Assembly (NCBI GenBank): GCA_017510065.1
Contig: JAFWOB010000145.1
Span: 1 to 64,000, forward strand
Origin: Parasporobacterium sp.
GTDB taxonomy: Bacteria > Bacillota > Clostridia > Lachnospirales > Lachnospiraceae
Length of the DNA stretch: 64,000 nt
Reading direction: 5' to 3'
Shown: positions 27,500 to 38,000 of the stretch, piece after piece
Layout of the letters: each line of letters begins with the position of its first letter
How positions within the stretch are numbered: position 1 is the first letter of the stretch
Notes under the pieces: generated by a model
Told to the model about the DNA's origin: nothing
The model's database searches: none
What the model saw: only the letters and a program-made list of their open reading frames with translations
Made by a program: the position numbers and the translations under genes

Positions 27500-28309
27500 A
27501 TGGAAACAACAGGAAAAAGAGGATTATCCGAGGCCGTTCTGAAAAATATAGCCGTCCTTACCATGACGATTGATCATGTGACGGCTTTTATTCTGAAAGA
27601 ATATCTGGTCAGCCATGGAATACTGAATCTTTATACAAATGACTGGTATACGATCGGCAGGGTAGTCGGAAGGATCGCTTTTGTGCTGTATGCCTTTATG
27701 ATCGCAGAAGGGGCGTACAGGACAAGAAGCAGATGGAAATATGCGGTCAGACTTCTGGCTCTGGCAGTCATTTCGATCATCCCTCACAGTTATGTGAATG
27801 CCCGAAAACTGTTTAATCCTGCTGATCTGAATATCTTCTTCCTGCTGTTTTTGGGGTTGATTACCATCTATGCGTTTGACTGGCTGCGGGACCATATCGA
27901 AAACAAATGGGTATCGGTCCTTCTCAGGATTCTGACGGCAGCGGCATCCTGCGCAGTATCCATGATATTCCATTTTGAGTACGGCATGATGGGAATATTG
28001 CTGATCCTGGTGTTTTATCTCTTCCGGTATGATTATCCGAAACTGTTCCTTTTTGGATTTCTGGTCATGTCAGTAGGGTATATGGCGCATGTCGTGATCT
28101 CCCATGGCGCGATCGCGTGGATCAACAGTCACAGCCATAATCTGCTGATGAGTCTTCTGAATACAGATAAAATACAGATCTTCGGGGTCCTGGCATTTCC
28201 GCTGATCTATTTCTATAACGGAGAGAAGGGCAGGCAGCTGCCGAAAGCTTTCTATTATCTGTTCTATCCCGTGCATCTGGGGATCATCGCCCTGATCCTG
28301 TACGCATAA
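27500..28309 (+). CDS. TraX-family membrane protein
   Basis: About 269 residues with roughly eight hydrophobic segments. LKNIAVLTMTIDHVTAFIL near the N-terminus is the TraX signature (aspartate-histidine followed by a hydrophobic stretch), and GRIAFVLYAFMIAEGAYRTRS is the next conserved block. TraX of the F plasmid acetylates pilin; chromosomal homologues in Firmicutes have unknown substrates. Start chosen at ATG 27500 with GCAGGGAAAG upstream; ATG 27497 is adjacent. No conjugation genes are nearby. Confidence 0.8.
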   Translation: METTGKRGLSEAVLKNIAVLTMTIDHVTAFILKEYLVSHGILNLYTNDWYTIGRVVGRIAFVLYAFMIAEGAYRTRSRWKYAVRLLALAVISIIPHSYVNARKLFNPADLNIFFLLFLGLITIYAFDWLRDHIENKWVSVLLRILTAAASCAVSMIFHFEYGMMGILLILVFYLFRYDYPKLFLFGFLVMSVGYMAHVVISHGAIAWINSHSHNLLMSLLNTDKIQIFGVLAFPLIYFYNGEKGRQLPKAFYYLFYPVHLGIIALILYA

Positions 28310-28310
28310 A

Positions 28311-28335
28311 AAAGACGGCCGCATTGGCCGTCTTT
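28311..28335. terminator. Bidirectional intrinsic terminator
   Basis: AAAGACGGCC (28311-28320), loop GCATT, and GGCCGTCTTT (28326-28335) form a perfect 10-bp stem flanked by an A tract on the left and T-rich sequence on the right. It can terminate both the TraX-like gene and the convergent L,D-transpeptidase-like gene. Confidence 0.85.
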
Positions 28336-28355
28336 CATTTTATGAAACAGTATTT

Positions 28356-30212
28356 CTACCACGCAGTATCATCCCAGTTTTCACCGGAATCGTCATATGA
28401 CTGGTAATCGGCATCTTCCTCGTAATATCCGCCGTCTTCATAAGTATCTTCCGAGTAAGTGTCTTCTGAGTAAGTGTCTTCTGAGTAAGTGTCTTCCGAG
28501 TAGTCATTCTCGTAGTAGCCATCCTCGGAGTAGTCATCTTCGGAGTAGTCGTCTTCAGAGTAGTCGTCTTCGGAGTAGTCATCTTCGGAGTAGTCGTCCC
28601 CGTAGTAATCGTCCTCGGAGTAGTCATCTTCCGAATAGAAATCCTCATCGTCGTATCCGTCATCATACACGCCGCCGTTATAGTATTCGTCGGCAATCTC
28701 TTCCGTGACCGTAATACTGAGTTGGAAAGCAAAGGATTGATTGGCAACCGTGATATAGCCGACCGGATAGTATGTGCCGGGCAGATCCAGGTTGTAATTG
28801 CCGTCTGTATAGAAATAGGCGCCGAGAGCATTTCCGTAATTGTCATGCGGAGCAAATGCCGCGATCAGGCGGTCAACAGAGGAATACATGGGTACGGTTA
28901 CATCGGTCGTCATGAGAGCGGCCTCATAGTTCATCCAGGGATTTCCGCCGGAATAGATATCGGTAGGATCCCATCTGCTCAATTCTCCCCAGTTCTCAGG
29001 AATACGATAGATCGGTTCCGGTTCGATGGGACCGGGCCATGTCCAGTCATAGAAAATATCCACTTCCGTATCCTGCGCACAGTAATTATAGATCCAGTAA
29101 GCATCCCGGCAATTCAGCCTGATGCAGGCGGAAGACGCATCCTGACCGAGGATGTTGTAATCGTATGTGGCAAGATCACCGGGGTTCTCAGACAGATAGG
29201 GAATAGAGTGGAACATGACATCGTCCACGATACGTGTCGCGTACTGTGTATAGACATCATGGATCATCTCACACCAGGCTGCCCTGTTCTGCAAATAATA
29301 GACGCCCGTAGGAGTGGCACCGTCAAGGCCGGGGGAGCAGGTGAACGCGATATGGGGGATCAGGTCGTATTCGTCATCCAGCGGATCCTCCGGGTCGGCT
29401 CCGTCATTCAGCTTCTCTCCGCGTTCGTAAACCGTGACTCTGTTATAGGCAAGGTTTACATAGATCACATAGTAAGAAGGAACAAACTCCGTTGTCGTCT
29501 CTTCTGTTGTTTCTTCCACCGTCGTTGTGGGGGGCTGTGTAGTGGTCTCCGGTTCGGGAGTGGTCTCCTCTGTGGTGGTTTCCATAACAATTCTCTTTGT
29601 TTCCGGAGTGAGGAATGTCTGGATCCATCCTGCCTGGGAGGCAACTACAAAGAGTGCCAGGCATAAAAGGACAATGATAGCCGGAAGGATCAGCGCCCAT
29701 TTTAAATTATGAGTCTTTTTTTCTGATGTTGGTGTCTGCACGATACTGTTGGTGATAAATGCCGGCTCAGCAATGCCGGGGGTCTTCTTTTCCGGTTCTG
29801 CTGCTGTCGTTTCCGGTGCCTTTGCAGGCTCTTCCTTCACAGCAGGTTCCGGTTCTTTGCGTGTCAATATGGCAGATACGGAAGATTTATCTGCCACAGT
29901 TACTTTTGCTTTCGGAGAGGAGACTTTGTTGGTCCGGATCTTTTTCTCTGAAGGAACTTTATTAGTCCGGATCTTTTTCTCTGAGGGAACTTTATTGGTT
30001 CTTATTTTTTTCTCCGCAGGAGCGTCAGCAGTCTCCGGAGCGTTCCCGTCAGTCTTTTCCGACTTTTCAGAACGGGAAGAGAACTCCTTCGCGTTTTTGA
30101 TGCTTGCAGCCTTGCTCACTTTCAGGTTATTTGATAACAGCTTTTTTTCTATATCTCGCATGGAATCTAATCCCTTGTCGTCTGCATTTGTTTCGTTTTC
30201 TTTATTGCTCAA
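28356..30212 (-). CDS. Membrane-anchored L,D-transpeptidase-like protein with low-complexity arms
   Basis: A 618-residue protein: cytoplasmic N-terminal arm with three EKKIRTNKVPS repeats (residues 67-99), one membrane segment near 172-192, a Thr/Glu/Pro-rich stalk, a YkuD-like domain (about 245-395) and an acidic C-terminal tail of YSEDD and YSEDT repeats. YkuD enzymes make 3-3 crosslinks in peptidoglycan. The domain keeps a first histidine (H335, MFHS) and C363 in SSACIRL, but the usual SHGC before the cysteine reads SSAC. TTG 30212 overlaps the rnhA stop; ATG 30161 with AAGGGA upstream is an alternative start. Confidence 0.78.
   Translation of the reverse strand: MSNKENETNADDKGLDSMRDIEKKLLSNNLKVSKAASIKNAKEFSSRSEKSEKTDGNAPETADAPAEKKIRTNKVPSEKKIRTNKVPSEKKIRTNKVSSPKAKVTVADKSSVSAILTRKEPEPAVKEEPAKAPETTAAEPEKKTPGIAEPAFITNSIVQTPTSEKKTHNLKWALILPAIIVLLCLALFVVASQAGWIQTFLTPETKRIVMETTTEETTPEPETTTQPPTTTVEETTEETTTEFVPSYYVIYVNLAYNRVTVYERGEKLNDGADPEDPLDDEYDLIPHIAFTCSPGLDGATPTGVYYLQNRAAWCEMIHDVYTQYATRIVDDVMFHSIPYLSENPGDLATYDYNILGQDASSACIRLNCRDAYWIYNYCAQDTEVDIFYDWTWPGPIEPEPIYRIPENWGELSRWDPTDIYSGGNPWMNYEAALMTTDVTVPMYSSVDRLIAAFAPHDNYGNALGAYFYTDGNYNLDLPGTYYPVGYITVANQSFAFQLSITVTEEIADEYYNGGVYDDGYDDEDFYSEDDYSEDDYYGDDYSEDDYSEDDYSEDDYSEDDYSEDGYYENDYSEDTYSEDTYSEDTYSEDTYEDGGYYEEDADYQSYDDSGENWDDTAW
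28440..28640 (-). repeat. 15-bp coding tandem repeats in the acidic tail
   Basis: A series of imperfect 15-bp units reads on the plus strand as variants of GTCATCTTCGGAGTA and GTCTTCTGAGTAAGT. They encode the YSEDD and YSEDT pentapeptides of the protein's C-terminal tail. Such repeats are prone to change copy number, so tail length may vary among strains. Confidence 0.85.
29917..30016 (-). repeat. Three 33-bp coding tandem repeats in the cytoplasmic arm
   Basis: Three consecutive 33-bp units encode EKKIRTNKVPS (the third ends VSS). The units are nearly identical at the DNA level, indicating recent duplication. They produce a basic stretch before the membrane segment. Confidence 0.85.
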
Positions 30213-30643
30213 TTTCCAGCAGCCTTTCTGGCCAGTTCATCGGCCAAATCGTTGTATTTATCGTTAGAATGCCCTTTGACCTTAACAAAGGTGATCTGTA
30301 TCCTCTGTGAGATCTCCAGGTAAAAATCCCTGTATTTCTGGGTCCAGGCTTTTTTGGCTTTCCATTCCCCGGTACACCATTTGGCAATCCCTTCATAATC
30401 ATGAAAGATCGTCAGTTCCGTGAGATTCAGTTTGTCAGCGATCTTCATCGCCTGGGCAGAACCCATGATCTCTCCTGCCACATTTCTCATTTCGGCAAGT
30501 TCGGCATGTTCAAATGCCTTGCTGAAATGGAGTTCCTGCCGGTTTCCGTCTTTATCCACAGCGCCTGTAAAAAAAACGATCCCGTAGGAAAAAACTCCGG
30601 TAGCGATATTGTAACTGCCGTCAACATATGCGGTTGCGCCCAT
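30209..30643 (-). CDS. rnhA: Ribonuclease HI
   Basis: A 144-residue enzyme that cleaves RNA in RNA-DNA hybrids. The start TAYVDGSY carries the first catalytic aspartate (D8); further acidic residues are in RNVAGEIMGS and FHDYEGIAKW, and the C-terminal KVKGHSNDKYNDLADELAR supplies the histidine and last aspartate. The length fits a stand-alone RNase HI catalytic domain without the hybrid-binding extension. Its stop overlaps the start of the downstream L,D-transpeptidase-like gene. Confidence 0.9.
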   Translation of the reverse strand: MGATAYVDGSYNIATGVFSYGIVFFTGAVDKDGNRQELHFSKAFEHAELAEMRNVAGEIMGSAQAMKIADKLNLTELTIFHDYEGIAKWCTGEWKAKKAWTQKYRDFYLEISQRIQITFVKVKGHSNDKYNDLADELARKAAGN

Positions 30644-30797
30644 AAATCTCCACTGTAAAAATCTGTTTGAATATTATGACAAAATAATCGATAATATACT
30701 AGCATATTACCTGTGAAATTTTTGTTAAAAAAAATTAAATTAAACGATGCTTTTTTAGATATTATGATTGGAACCACCAGAAAGGTAAGGCATTTTT

Positions 30798-31736
30798 ATG
30801 GATAATCTGGTCTTTTCGCTCAATGCTACGATGCCGCTGTTTATCATGATCGCTTTCGGCTATTTCATGCGAAAGGTTAATATCCTGACAGAAGGATTTC
30901 TGAAAGCTGCCGGTAAATTCAATTTCATAGTGACCCTTCCGGTCCTTCTGTTTACGGACCTGTCTCAGGCAGACTTTGTACAGGCATTTGACCTGAAGTT
31001 CCTGCTGTTCTGCGCAGGCGCTACGTCGGTTATTTTCTGGGGGGTCTGGGGAGTCGCCAGGCTCGTGATCAAAGACCGGGCACTGCAGGGAGAATTTGTG
31101 CAGGCAGCTTACCGGAGCAGCACGGCAGTTCTTGGGATCGCCCTGATCCAGAATATTTACGGAAGCAGCTCCATGAGCGGCATGATGATCCTGGGGGCAG
31201 TTCCTTTGTATAATATCTATGCCGTTCTGCTCCTGCAGGCAACTTCTCCGACCGGAAAAAAGGGGAATATCAAGAAAACGCTGATCTCTGTTATCACCAA
31301 TCCCATCCTGCTCGGCGTTGTGCTGGGACTATTATCCTCCCTGATCGGAGTACAGTATCCGAAAGTGATCAGCAGTTCCCTGAATTATCTTGCCAGGATG
31401 GCAACACCCCTGGCTCTGATCTGTATCGGCGGAGAATTCAATTTCAAGAGCGCCAGGTCTGTCCTGAAGTATTCTGCAGTGGCATCTGCGCTCAAGATCT
31501 TTATATCGCCGGTGATCTTCATGACCATCGCTATTTTGATGGGATTCAGAAACGAGGCTCTGGTAGCAATCTTTGTCATGCTGGCAGGTGCAACGACTCC
31601 CTCCGCATATATTATGGCCAGACAATATGGGCATGAAGGAATGCTGACAGCCAGTGCGGTGGTCATCACCACGCTGGGATCGATCCTGACACTGACACTG
31701 TTTGTATTCCTTTTGAAGACTTTCAGCTTTATCTGA
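30798..31736 (+). CDS. AEC-family permease (auxin efflux carrier type)
   Basis: A 312-residue membrane protein with about ten hydrophobic segments in two repeats of five. MPLFIMIAFGYFMRKV at the N-terminus and LARMATPLALICIGGEFNFKS are typical of the AEC family, whose bacterial members move organic acids or malonate-like substrates. The substrate here is unknown. Divergent from rnhA across a 150-bp AT-rich gap; addB starts 16 bp downstream, so they may share a transcript. Confidence 0.85.
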   Translation: MDNLVFSLNATMPLFIMIAFGYFMRKVNILTEGFLKAAGKFNFIVTLPVLLFTDLSQADFVQAFDLKFLLFCAGATSVIFWGVWGVARLVIKDRALQGEFVQAAYRSSTAVLGIALIQNIYGSSSMSGMMILGAVPLYNIYAVLLLQATSPTGKKGNIKKTLISVITNPILLGVVLGLLSSLIGVQYPKVISSSLNYLARMATPLALICIGGEFNFKSARSVLKYSAVASALKIFISPVIFMTIAILMGFRNEALVAIFVMLAGATTPSAYIMARQYGHEGMLTASAVVITTLGSILTLTLFVFLLKTFSFI

Positions 31737-31752
31737 AAGAAGGGCGGTACAT

Positions 31753-34700
31753 ATGCTGAATATACTGACAGGACCGGAAGTATCCGGGCTATCTCTTCTG
31801 TTATGTGAAGAAATGATCCGCTCTTCCCTGGAAGCACCTGACGATTCGTTTCTGATCATTGTTCCGGAGCAGTCAACTTTGCGGATGCAGCGGATGGTGG
31901 TGGAAAACCATCCCCGACATGCAGTTATGAATATCGACATTGTCAGCTTTGAACGGCTGGCGCATAAAGTGTTTGAAGAATTGGGCTTTAGTGAGTCCGA
32001 TATCCTGAATGACACCGGAAAAGTCCTGATCCTTCGGAAGATCCTGGAAGAAAGCAGGGAAGACCTTGTGCTGTACCGGAGAAAGGTGCATATGCCCGGT
32101 TTTGCGCAGGAAATGAATTCTTCTGTCACAGAACTGAAACAGTATGGGATCGATGACAATGAACTGTTTCTGATGCAGGAAGCTGCCAGGCAGGAAGGAA
32201 ATGGGACCTTGTATTCGAAACTGCAGGATATACGGCTGATCTACAGGAGGTTCAACGACGCAGTTTCGGAACGGTATACCACACAGGAAGAAGTGCTTGA
32301 GGTATTTGCGAGACTGGTATCTCAGTCGGCGCTGATCCAAGGTTCCCACATCTATCTGGATGGATTTACCGGTTTTACACCTGTACAGTACCGATTGATC
32401 CTGGAGCTTCTGAAATACAGCGCAGGGGTCTGCGCTTCAGTCGTCATCCCGGGAGAACGGATCGGGAGTCATGAACAGGACGATCAGTTTTTCCTGAGCA
32501 ATACAACGATCCGCAAGCTTCGGGAAACGGCAGAAAAGGCAGGAATCAGCCACAGTATCCTGACGGCTGAGATTCCATTAACGATTCCGGAAGGGTTTTA
32601 TTACCGGGGAGAAAACTGCCGGGATGAAGTCCTGTTCATTGCCAGCGAGATTTTGAAGGAAGTCCGGTTGGGAAGAAAACGCTTCCGGGATTTCACGATT
32701 ATCTGCAGTGACATGGAACGGTACCATTCCCTTTTCCGGCAAATCTTTTCCCAGGCAGGGATTCCCTGTTTCATCGATTATAAAACAGAACTTGGTGATA
32801 ATGAACTGGCCAGGTTCCTGGTTGCTGCCATGCAGGCAGCTGCAGAGCATTTCTCCTTTGACAGTGTATTTGCATTTCTGAAAAGCGGTTTGTCGGATCT
32901 GGATTTGGATGAGATCTGCCATTTGGAAAACTATTGCCTGGAATTCGGCATCCGGGGTTTTTCTGCCTGGAAAAAGGATTTTGTCAGGAACCGTCTTTTG
33001 AAAAAGGATACGGAAAAGGAAGAAAACAACCAGTACTACTGGGATCTGGAGAGGATCAACGAGATCCGTAAAAAGGCAGTAAATTCCCTGGCGGTGTTTT
33101 ATACAGCCTGCAGCGGGGAGCGAACGGCGCGGGAATATTCGCTGGCGTTAAAGCAGCTCCTCCTTTCCGACAGAGCGGAAGAGAAAATGAGCCATATGTC
33201 GGAAGTCTTCTATGAGCAGGAAGTGATGTCAAAAGGAAAGGAGTATGAACAGATCTTTTCCCTGGTCACATCATTACTGGACCAGATTGCCGATCTGATG
33301 GGGAAAGAAAAGATCAGTGCCCGGGAATATGCCCAGCTGCTGGAAGGAGCGTTGGGAGAGATCCGGGTGGGCATCATCCCGCCGTCTCTGGACGCCGTTA
33401 CCGTGGGAGATCTGACCCGTACCAGGATCGGTGATGTGAAGGTATTGTTCCTGGCAGGCGCAAATGAAGGGAAGCTTCCTGCACCGGCGGCTCATGCGGG
33501 TCTTCTCACCAGACAGGAACGGGAATTTCTCCGGCAGGAAAAGTTCGAATTGGCACCTACGGTGCTGGAGCACCTGTTCATACAGCATTTTTACCTGTAT
33601 CTTGCGCTCACCAGGCCACAGGAGCGGGTCTGCCTGACTTATGCGGGAGAACAGGACGGAGAAGAACTGGTTCCGTCATATGTGATCAAAGGGATCGATG
33701 AAATCCTGCCCGGGATGGAACTGCAGGAGATCCAAAACGCACCGGATACTCTCTGGACAGCAAAGGCTTCATTGGAACTTGCGCGATCAGCTCAGGAACC
33801 ATCAGCCTTTACGGAAGAACAGAAAGCGGTCCTCAGATATTTCTACCGTCAGGACAGAAGGATCCTGCAGCAGATCCTGTCCGGGGCATTTTACAACAAT
33901 CAGGCGCTTCCGCTGGATGAACAGACCGCTGCGGACCTGTATGGAGAGGTTCTGAAGGGGAGCGTGAGCCGATATGAAAGTTTCTATGAATGTCCGTTCC
34001 GTCATTTCCTGGATTACGGACTCAGGCTGGAAGAACGCCCGGAATTCAAAGTGCAGGCAGCAGATATCGGGACACTGTATCACGAAAGTCTGGAGCGGTA
34101 TTCCAAAAAACTGGCAGAGCATGGGGTCACTTTTCGAAATGTAACGGATGAACAAAGTGATGAACTGGCAGCGGAAGCTGTGCAGGAAGCTGCCCAGAAT
34201 CTGGAAAATGAGGTTCTTACGGATTCCTCCAGGAATACCTATCTTCTGGGGAGGATCGCCGAGGTGACCAGAAAGACTGCGGATGTCCTTCGGATGCAGG
34301 TAAACCAGGGACTTTATGAACCGGAGTATTTTGAGATGGCGTTCTCGGAAGATACCGATGACCATACAAAATTCCGGGGAAAGATCGACCGGGTAGATAT
34401 CTATGACGGAGATGACCTGTATGTAAAAGTGATCGATTATAAATCGGGCAGTAAGAAGTTCAGCATCCATGATATCTATACCGGACAGCAGATGCAGCTG
34501 ACAGCCTATCTGAAAGAAGCGGTGAAGAAGGTAAAACAGCTGCATCCGGACCGGCAGGTAAAGGCAGGCGGCGTATACTATTATCTGATCCAGGACAAGT
34601 ATGTGGGAGATGAGGAGGAAGCTGCAAAGAAATTCCGGATGAGCGGGCTGACGAACTGCGCGCCGGAAGCCCTGCATGCGGTCGATACAGATCCGGATCC

Positions 34701-35016
34701 ATCCGGGGAGAGCCGTATCGCAGAATTTAAATTCACAGGTTCCGGTCTTCATGCTTCTTCCAAAGTAGCCAACGACGGCGAGTTCGAGCATCTGATGTCT
34801 TTTGTGGAACAGAAGATCCTGGACGCAGGACGCCGGGTCAGAGAAGGGGAAACCAGTGTCTGCCCGGCTTATGAAAACCCGCAGAAAAATGCGTGCATTT
34901 ACTGCAGATTCCGAGACATCTGCAAATTCGAACCCGGAAAATGGGGAAACGATTACCAGAAGCTTCCGGAAGAACTGGATAAGAAAGAGATGGAGAGGGA
35001 AATCTATGGCAGATAG
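31753..35016 (+). CDS. addB: AddB, subunit of the AddAB helicase-nuclease
   Basis: A 1087-residue subunit of the double-strand-break processing complex. The C-terminal nuclease motif VKVIDYKSGSKKFS is intact, and cysteines for the iron-sulfur cluster are seen in YECPFRHFLDYG and in CPAYENPQKNACIYCRFRDIC. VPEQSTLRMQRMVVE and LTRPQERVCLTYAG are AddB blocks. The N-terminal Walker A, normally G-R-x-G-S-G-K-T, reads GPEVSGLS and has lost its lysine, so ATP binding by this subunit is doubtful. It overlaps addA by 11 bp. Confidence 0.93.
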   Translation: MLNILTGPEVSGLSLLLCEEMIRSSLEAPDDSFLIIVPEQSTLRMQRMVVENHPRHAVMNIDIVSFERLAHKVFEELGFSESDILNDTGKVLILRKILEESREDLVLYRRKVHMPGFAQEMNSSVTELKQYGIDDNELFLMQEAARQEGNGTLYSKLQDIRLIYRRFNDAVSERYTTQEEVLEVFARLVSQSALIQGSHIYLDGFTGFTPVQYRLILELLKYSAGVCASVVIPGERIGSHEQDDQFFLSNTTIRKLRETAEKAGISHSILTAEIPLTIPEGFYYRGENCRDEVLFIASEILKEVRLGRKRFRDFTIICSDMERYHSLFRQIFSQAGIPCFIDYKTELGDNELARFLVAAMQAAAEHFSFDSVFAFLKSGLSDLDLDEICHLENYCLEFGIRGFSAWKKDFVRNRLLKKDTEKEENNQYYWDLERINEIRKKAVNSLAVFYTACSGERTAREYSLALKQLLLSDRAEEKMSHMSEVFYEQEVMSKGKEYEQIFSLVTSLLDQIADLMGKEKISAREYAQLLEGALGEIRVGIIPPSLDAVTVGDLTRTRIGDVKVLFLAGANEGKLPAPAAHAGLLTRQEREFLRQEKFELAPTVLEHLFIQHFYLYLALTRPQERVCLTYAGEQDGEELVPSYVIKGIDEILPGMELQEIQNAPDTLWTAKASLELARSAQEPSAFTEEQKAVLRYFYRQDRRILQQILSGAFYNNQALPLDEQTAADLYGEVLKGSVSRYESFYECPFRHFLDYGLRLEERPEFKVQAADIGTLYHESLERYSKKLAEHGVTFRNVTDEQSDELAAEAVQEAAQNLENEVLTDSSRNTYLLGRIAEVTRKTADVLRMQVNQGLYEPEYFEMAFSEDTDDHTKFRGKIDRVDIYDGDDLYVKVIDYKSGSKKFSIHDIYTGQQMQLTAYLKEAVKKVKQLHPDRQVKAGGVYYYLIQDKYVGDEEEAAKKFRMSGLTNCAPEALHAVDTDPDPSGESRIAEFKFTGSGLHASSKVANDGEFEHLMSFVEQKILDAGRRVREGETSVCPAYENPQKNACIYCRFRDICKFEPGKWGNDYQKLPEELDKKEMEREIYGR

Positions 35017-38000
35017 AAAATGGACCGATGCCCAGGAAGAAGCGATCCATGCAGAAGGCTGCAATATCCTGGTTTCTGCCGCGGCGGGATCCGGAAAGAC
35101 GGCGGTCCTGGTGGAGCGGGTGATCCGTAAGATTACGGATCCGGAAAATCCCTCTGATATCGACAGGCTCCTGGTTATGACTTTCACCAGGGCGGCAGCC
35201 GCCCAGATGAAGAGCAAGATCTTTGATGCGATCCGGGAAAAACTGAAGGAACAGCCGGACAACCGTTTTCTGCGACAGCAGTTGATGAAGGTACAGAATG
35301 CCAGAATCTGCACGATCGATTCTCTTTGCGCGGAAATTGTCCGCGATCATATCGAGGAAATCGATCTGGATCCTGGATACCGGCTTGCGGATGAGGCACA
35401 GATCCGTATTCTTCAGGCAGATGTACTTCAGAATGTTCTGGAGGAAATGTATCAGGAAGGGTCGGAGGAGTTCCTGGAGCTTGCCCGGTATTATATGGAT
35501 AAAAGTGACAATAAGCTGGAAGACATCATTCTGAAGCTCTTCTCATTTGCCCGCAGCCATCCGGAACCGGAACCCTGGCTGAAGGCACTGTCCTATCCTT
35601 ATGAGGAAGCCAAAACCCTGTATTCAGGAGAGATCCGGTATGAATATCCGGATGGGATGAAAAAATGGATGGAAGAGTATGTTCTCTTTGTGGAGGACAT
35701 CCTTGATAATCTCCGGAGCATGGCGGAAAAAGGTCTTGCGATCTCGGAAATGAATTACGGGCCGGAGCCGTATGCGAATGCTTTTCGGAAGATCCTGGTT
35801 TTTCTTGCGCATCTTGCAGATAAACCTTTCGATTACAGAGCCGAAGCCCTGGAGAAATTTCTGGAAGAGTTTCCCTCCCTGCCCGCAATCCGGAAAAAAG
35901 ACATGGATGTGGATCCATTCCTGAAAGATGCTGCGAAAGAACTGAAAGACCTGATCAAAAAAGAACTGGAGGAGCTGAAGGATTCCTTCCTGTACGACAG
36001 TCTGGAACAGGTATTTGGCCAGATGGCAGACTGCAGCAAAGCCGCAAAGGCCATCTCCTCTCTGACGCTCCGTTTCAGCGCAGAACTGGATGCGGTGAAA
36101 AAGGAAAAGAAGATCGCGGATTTTTCAGACATTGCTCATTATGCCCTGCAGGTTCTGATCCGGTACGATGAAGAAGGAAAGATCCTGCGGGATGAGAACT
36201 ACGATCCTTTGTTTACGGAAACAGCAGATGCCATGGCATGCTCTCTGGATGAGATCATTGTGGATGAATACCAGGATACCAATTATCTGCAGGAGTATCT
36301 GGTGATGGCACTTTCCAGAGAACGGTTCGGATTCCCGGATGTATTTATGGTGGGAGACATCAAGCAGAGCATCTACCGGTTCCGAATGGCCTGTCCGGAT
36401 CTGTTTAACGAAAAACTTCGCAGTTATGTAAAAGCGGGAGAAGACAGACCTTTTGATCCGGGAAGGCTGATCATTCTGGATACGAATTTCCGGAGCCGCA
36501 GGGAGGTACTGGATGTTACGAACCTGGTGTTTTCCAGAATTATGACGGAAGAAACGGGAGGAATCGACTATCAAAACGGACACAGTCTTTCCTACGGAGG
36601 ACTGTTTGGCGTACAGGAACAGCAAGATCCCTTGTTCCTTCCGGAAATCTGCATGATAGCCGGAAGTTCTGATCAGGCAAAATATCTGGAAGGATACAGG
36701 ATCGCAGTACGGATCGAGGAACTGGTGGCAGGCGGGAAATACCGCTTCAGCGATATTGCGATCCTGACCCAGAGATCCGATAATCCACAGCTGGAGGAAA
36801 TCCTCCGGAAGAGAGGCATCCCGGTCATCAAGACATCCCGGTCAGGGTTTTTTGACAGTTTTGAGATCAGACTGATCCTGGATCTTCTCAAGATAATTGA
36901 CAATCCGTTCCAGGACATTCCTTTTGCAGCAGTGCTGTTCAGTCCTTTATGCGGGGCAACTACGGAAGACCTGGCACAGATCCGTCTTGCCGGTGAAAAA
37001 GGAAGCAGCCTGTTTGAATGTTTCAGCGCATTCTGCAGCAAGGATCCGAAGTTTCAATGGTTTCTGGAAAAACTTGAGGAGTGGCGGGAAAAATCTGTCT
37101 GCATGGGACTGCAGGAATTCCTTTCCTTTATCCTTGAAGATTCAGGTCTGGATACGATCCTTGCCGCTATGCCGGAGGGGGATGGACGAAGAGCGAATGC
37201 AGAGCTTCTGAAGGAAAAAGCACAGACATTTGCGAAGGGAAGCTGTACAGGCCTTTTTCAGTTTCTGCGATATCTGAAGGAACTGCAGGAGATCGAGGTG
37301 GACTTTGGTTCTGCGGGAGGTCCTTCCGGAGAAGAAGCGGTCCGTATGATGACGATGCACCGTTCCAAGGGACTGGAATTTCCGGTCGTATTTCTGGCAT
37401 GCTGCGGGATCGAATACAATGAACAGGATCTCAGGTTTAATGTGATCGCAGATCGGGAACTGGGACTTGGGATTGAATACCGGGACACGGATACCCGCCT
37501 GATCCGGAAAACCATCCTGATGCAGACCATCCGTCAGAAACAGAGAATGGAGCTGTATGCGGAAGAAATGCGGCTTCTTTATGTGGCCATGACAAGAGCC
37601 AAAGAAAAACTCATTATAACAGGAACAGACAGAAATCTGATTTCCAGGATCAAAAAATGGGACGCACAGGGAAAGATTCCATCCGGCTGCCAACCCCCGG
37701 ATGCTTATCAGGTCAGGAAGATTCGCAGTCATTTGGGCCTTTTGGGTATGGCGCTGTACAAAGACAGGGAAACGACAGACCTTTATAAACTGGAATGCCT
37801 GGAAAGTCTGGATCTGGAAGCGGAACGGGTTTCTGAAGTTGCAGAATATCTGGAAAAGAAGCAGATCATAAAAGAGCTCGCTCTTGATGAGACCGGTTTT
37901 TCAACAATCATGCAGCAGCTGGCATTTGTCTATCCCTATCAGGGAGCGGCCTCGGCTGTCGGGAAAAAAACAGCGTCCCAGCTGGAGAACCGGGAACATG

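Noticed and set aside
27500..28309. Mobile or conjugative element suggested by the TraX-like gene
   Set aside because: No relaxase, coupling protein, integrase or attachment repeats were seen; chromosomal TraX homologues are common in Firmicutes.
34802..35005. In-frame extension upstream of addA
   Set aside because: It overlaps the iron-sulfur C-terminus of AddB; homology to AddA begins at MADRKWTDAQ.
33802..35313. A 503-residue minus-strand open frame under addB/addA
   Set aside because: Entirely antisense to conserved AddB and AddA coding sequence; no motif or ribosome binding site.
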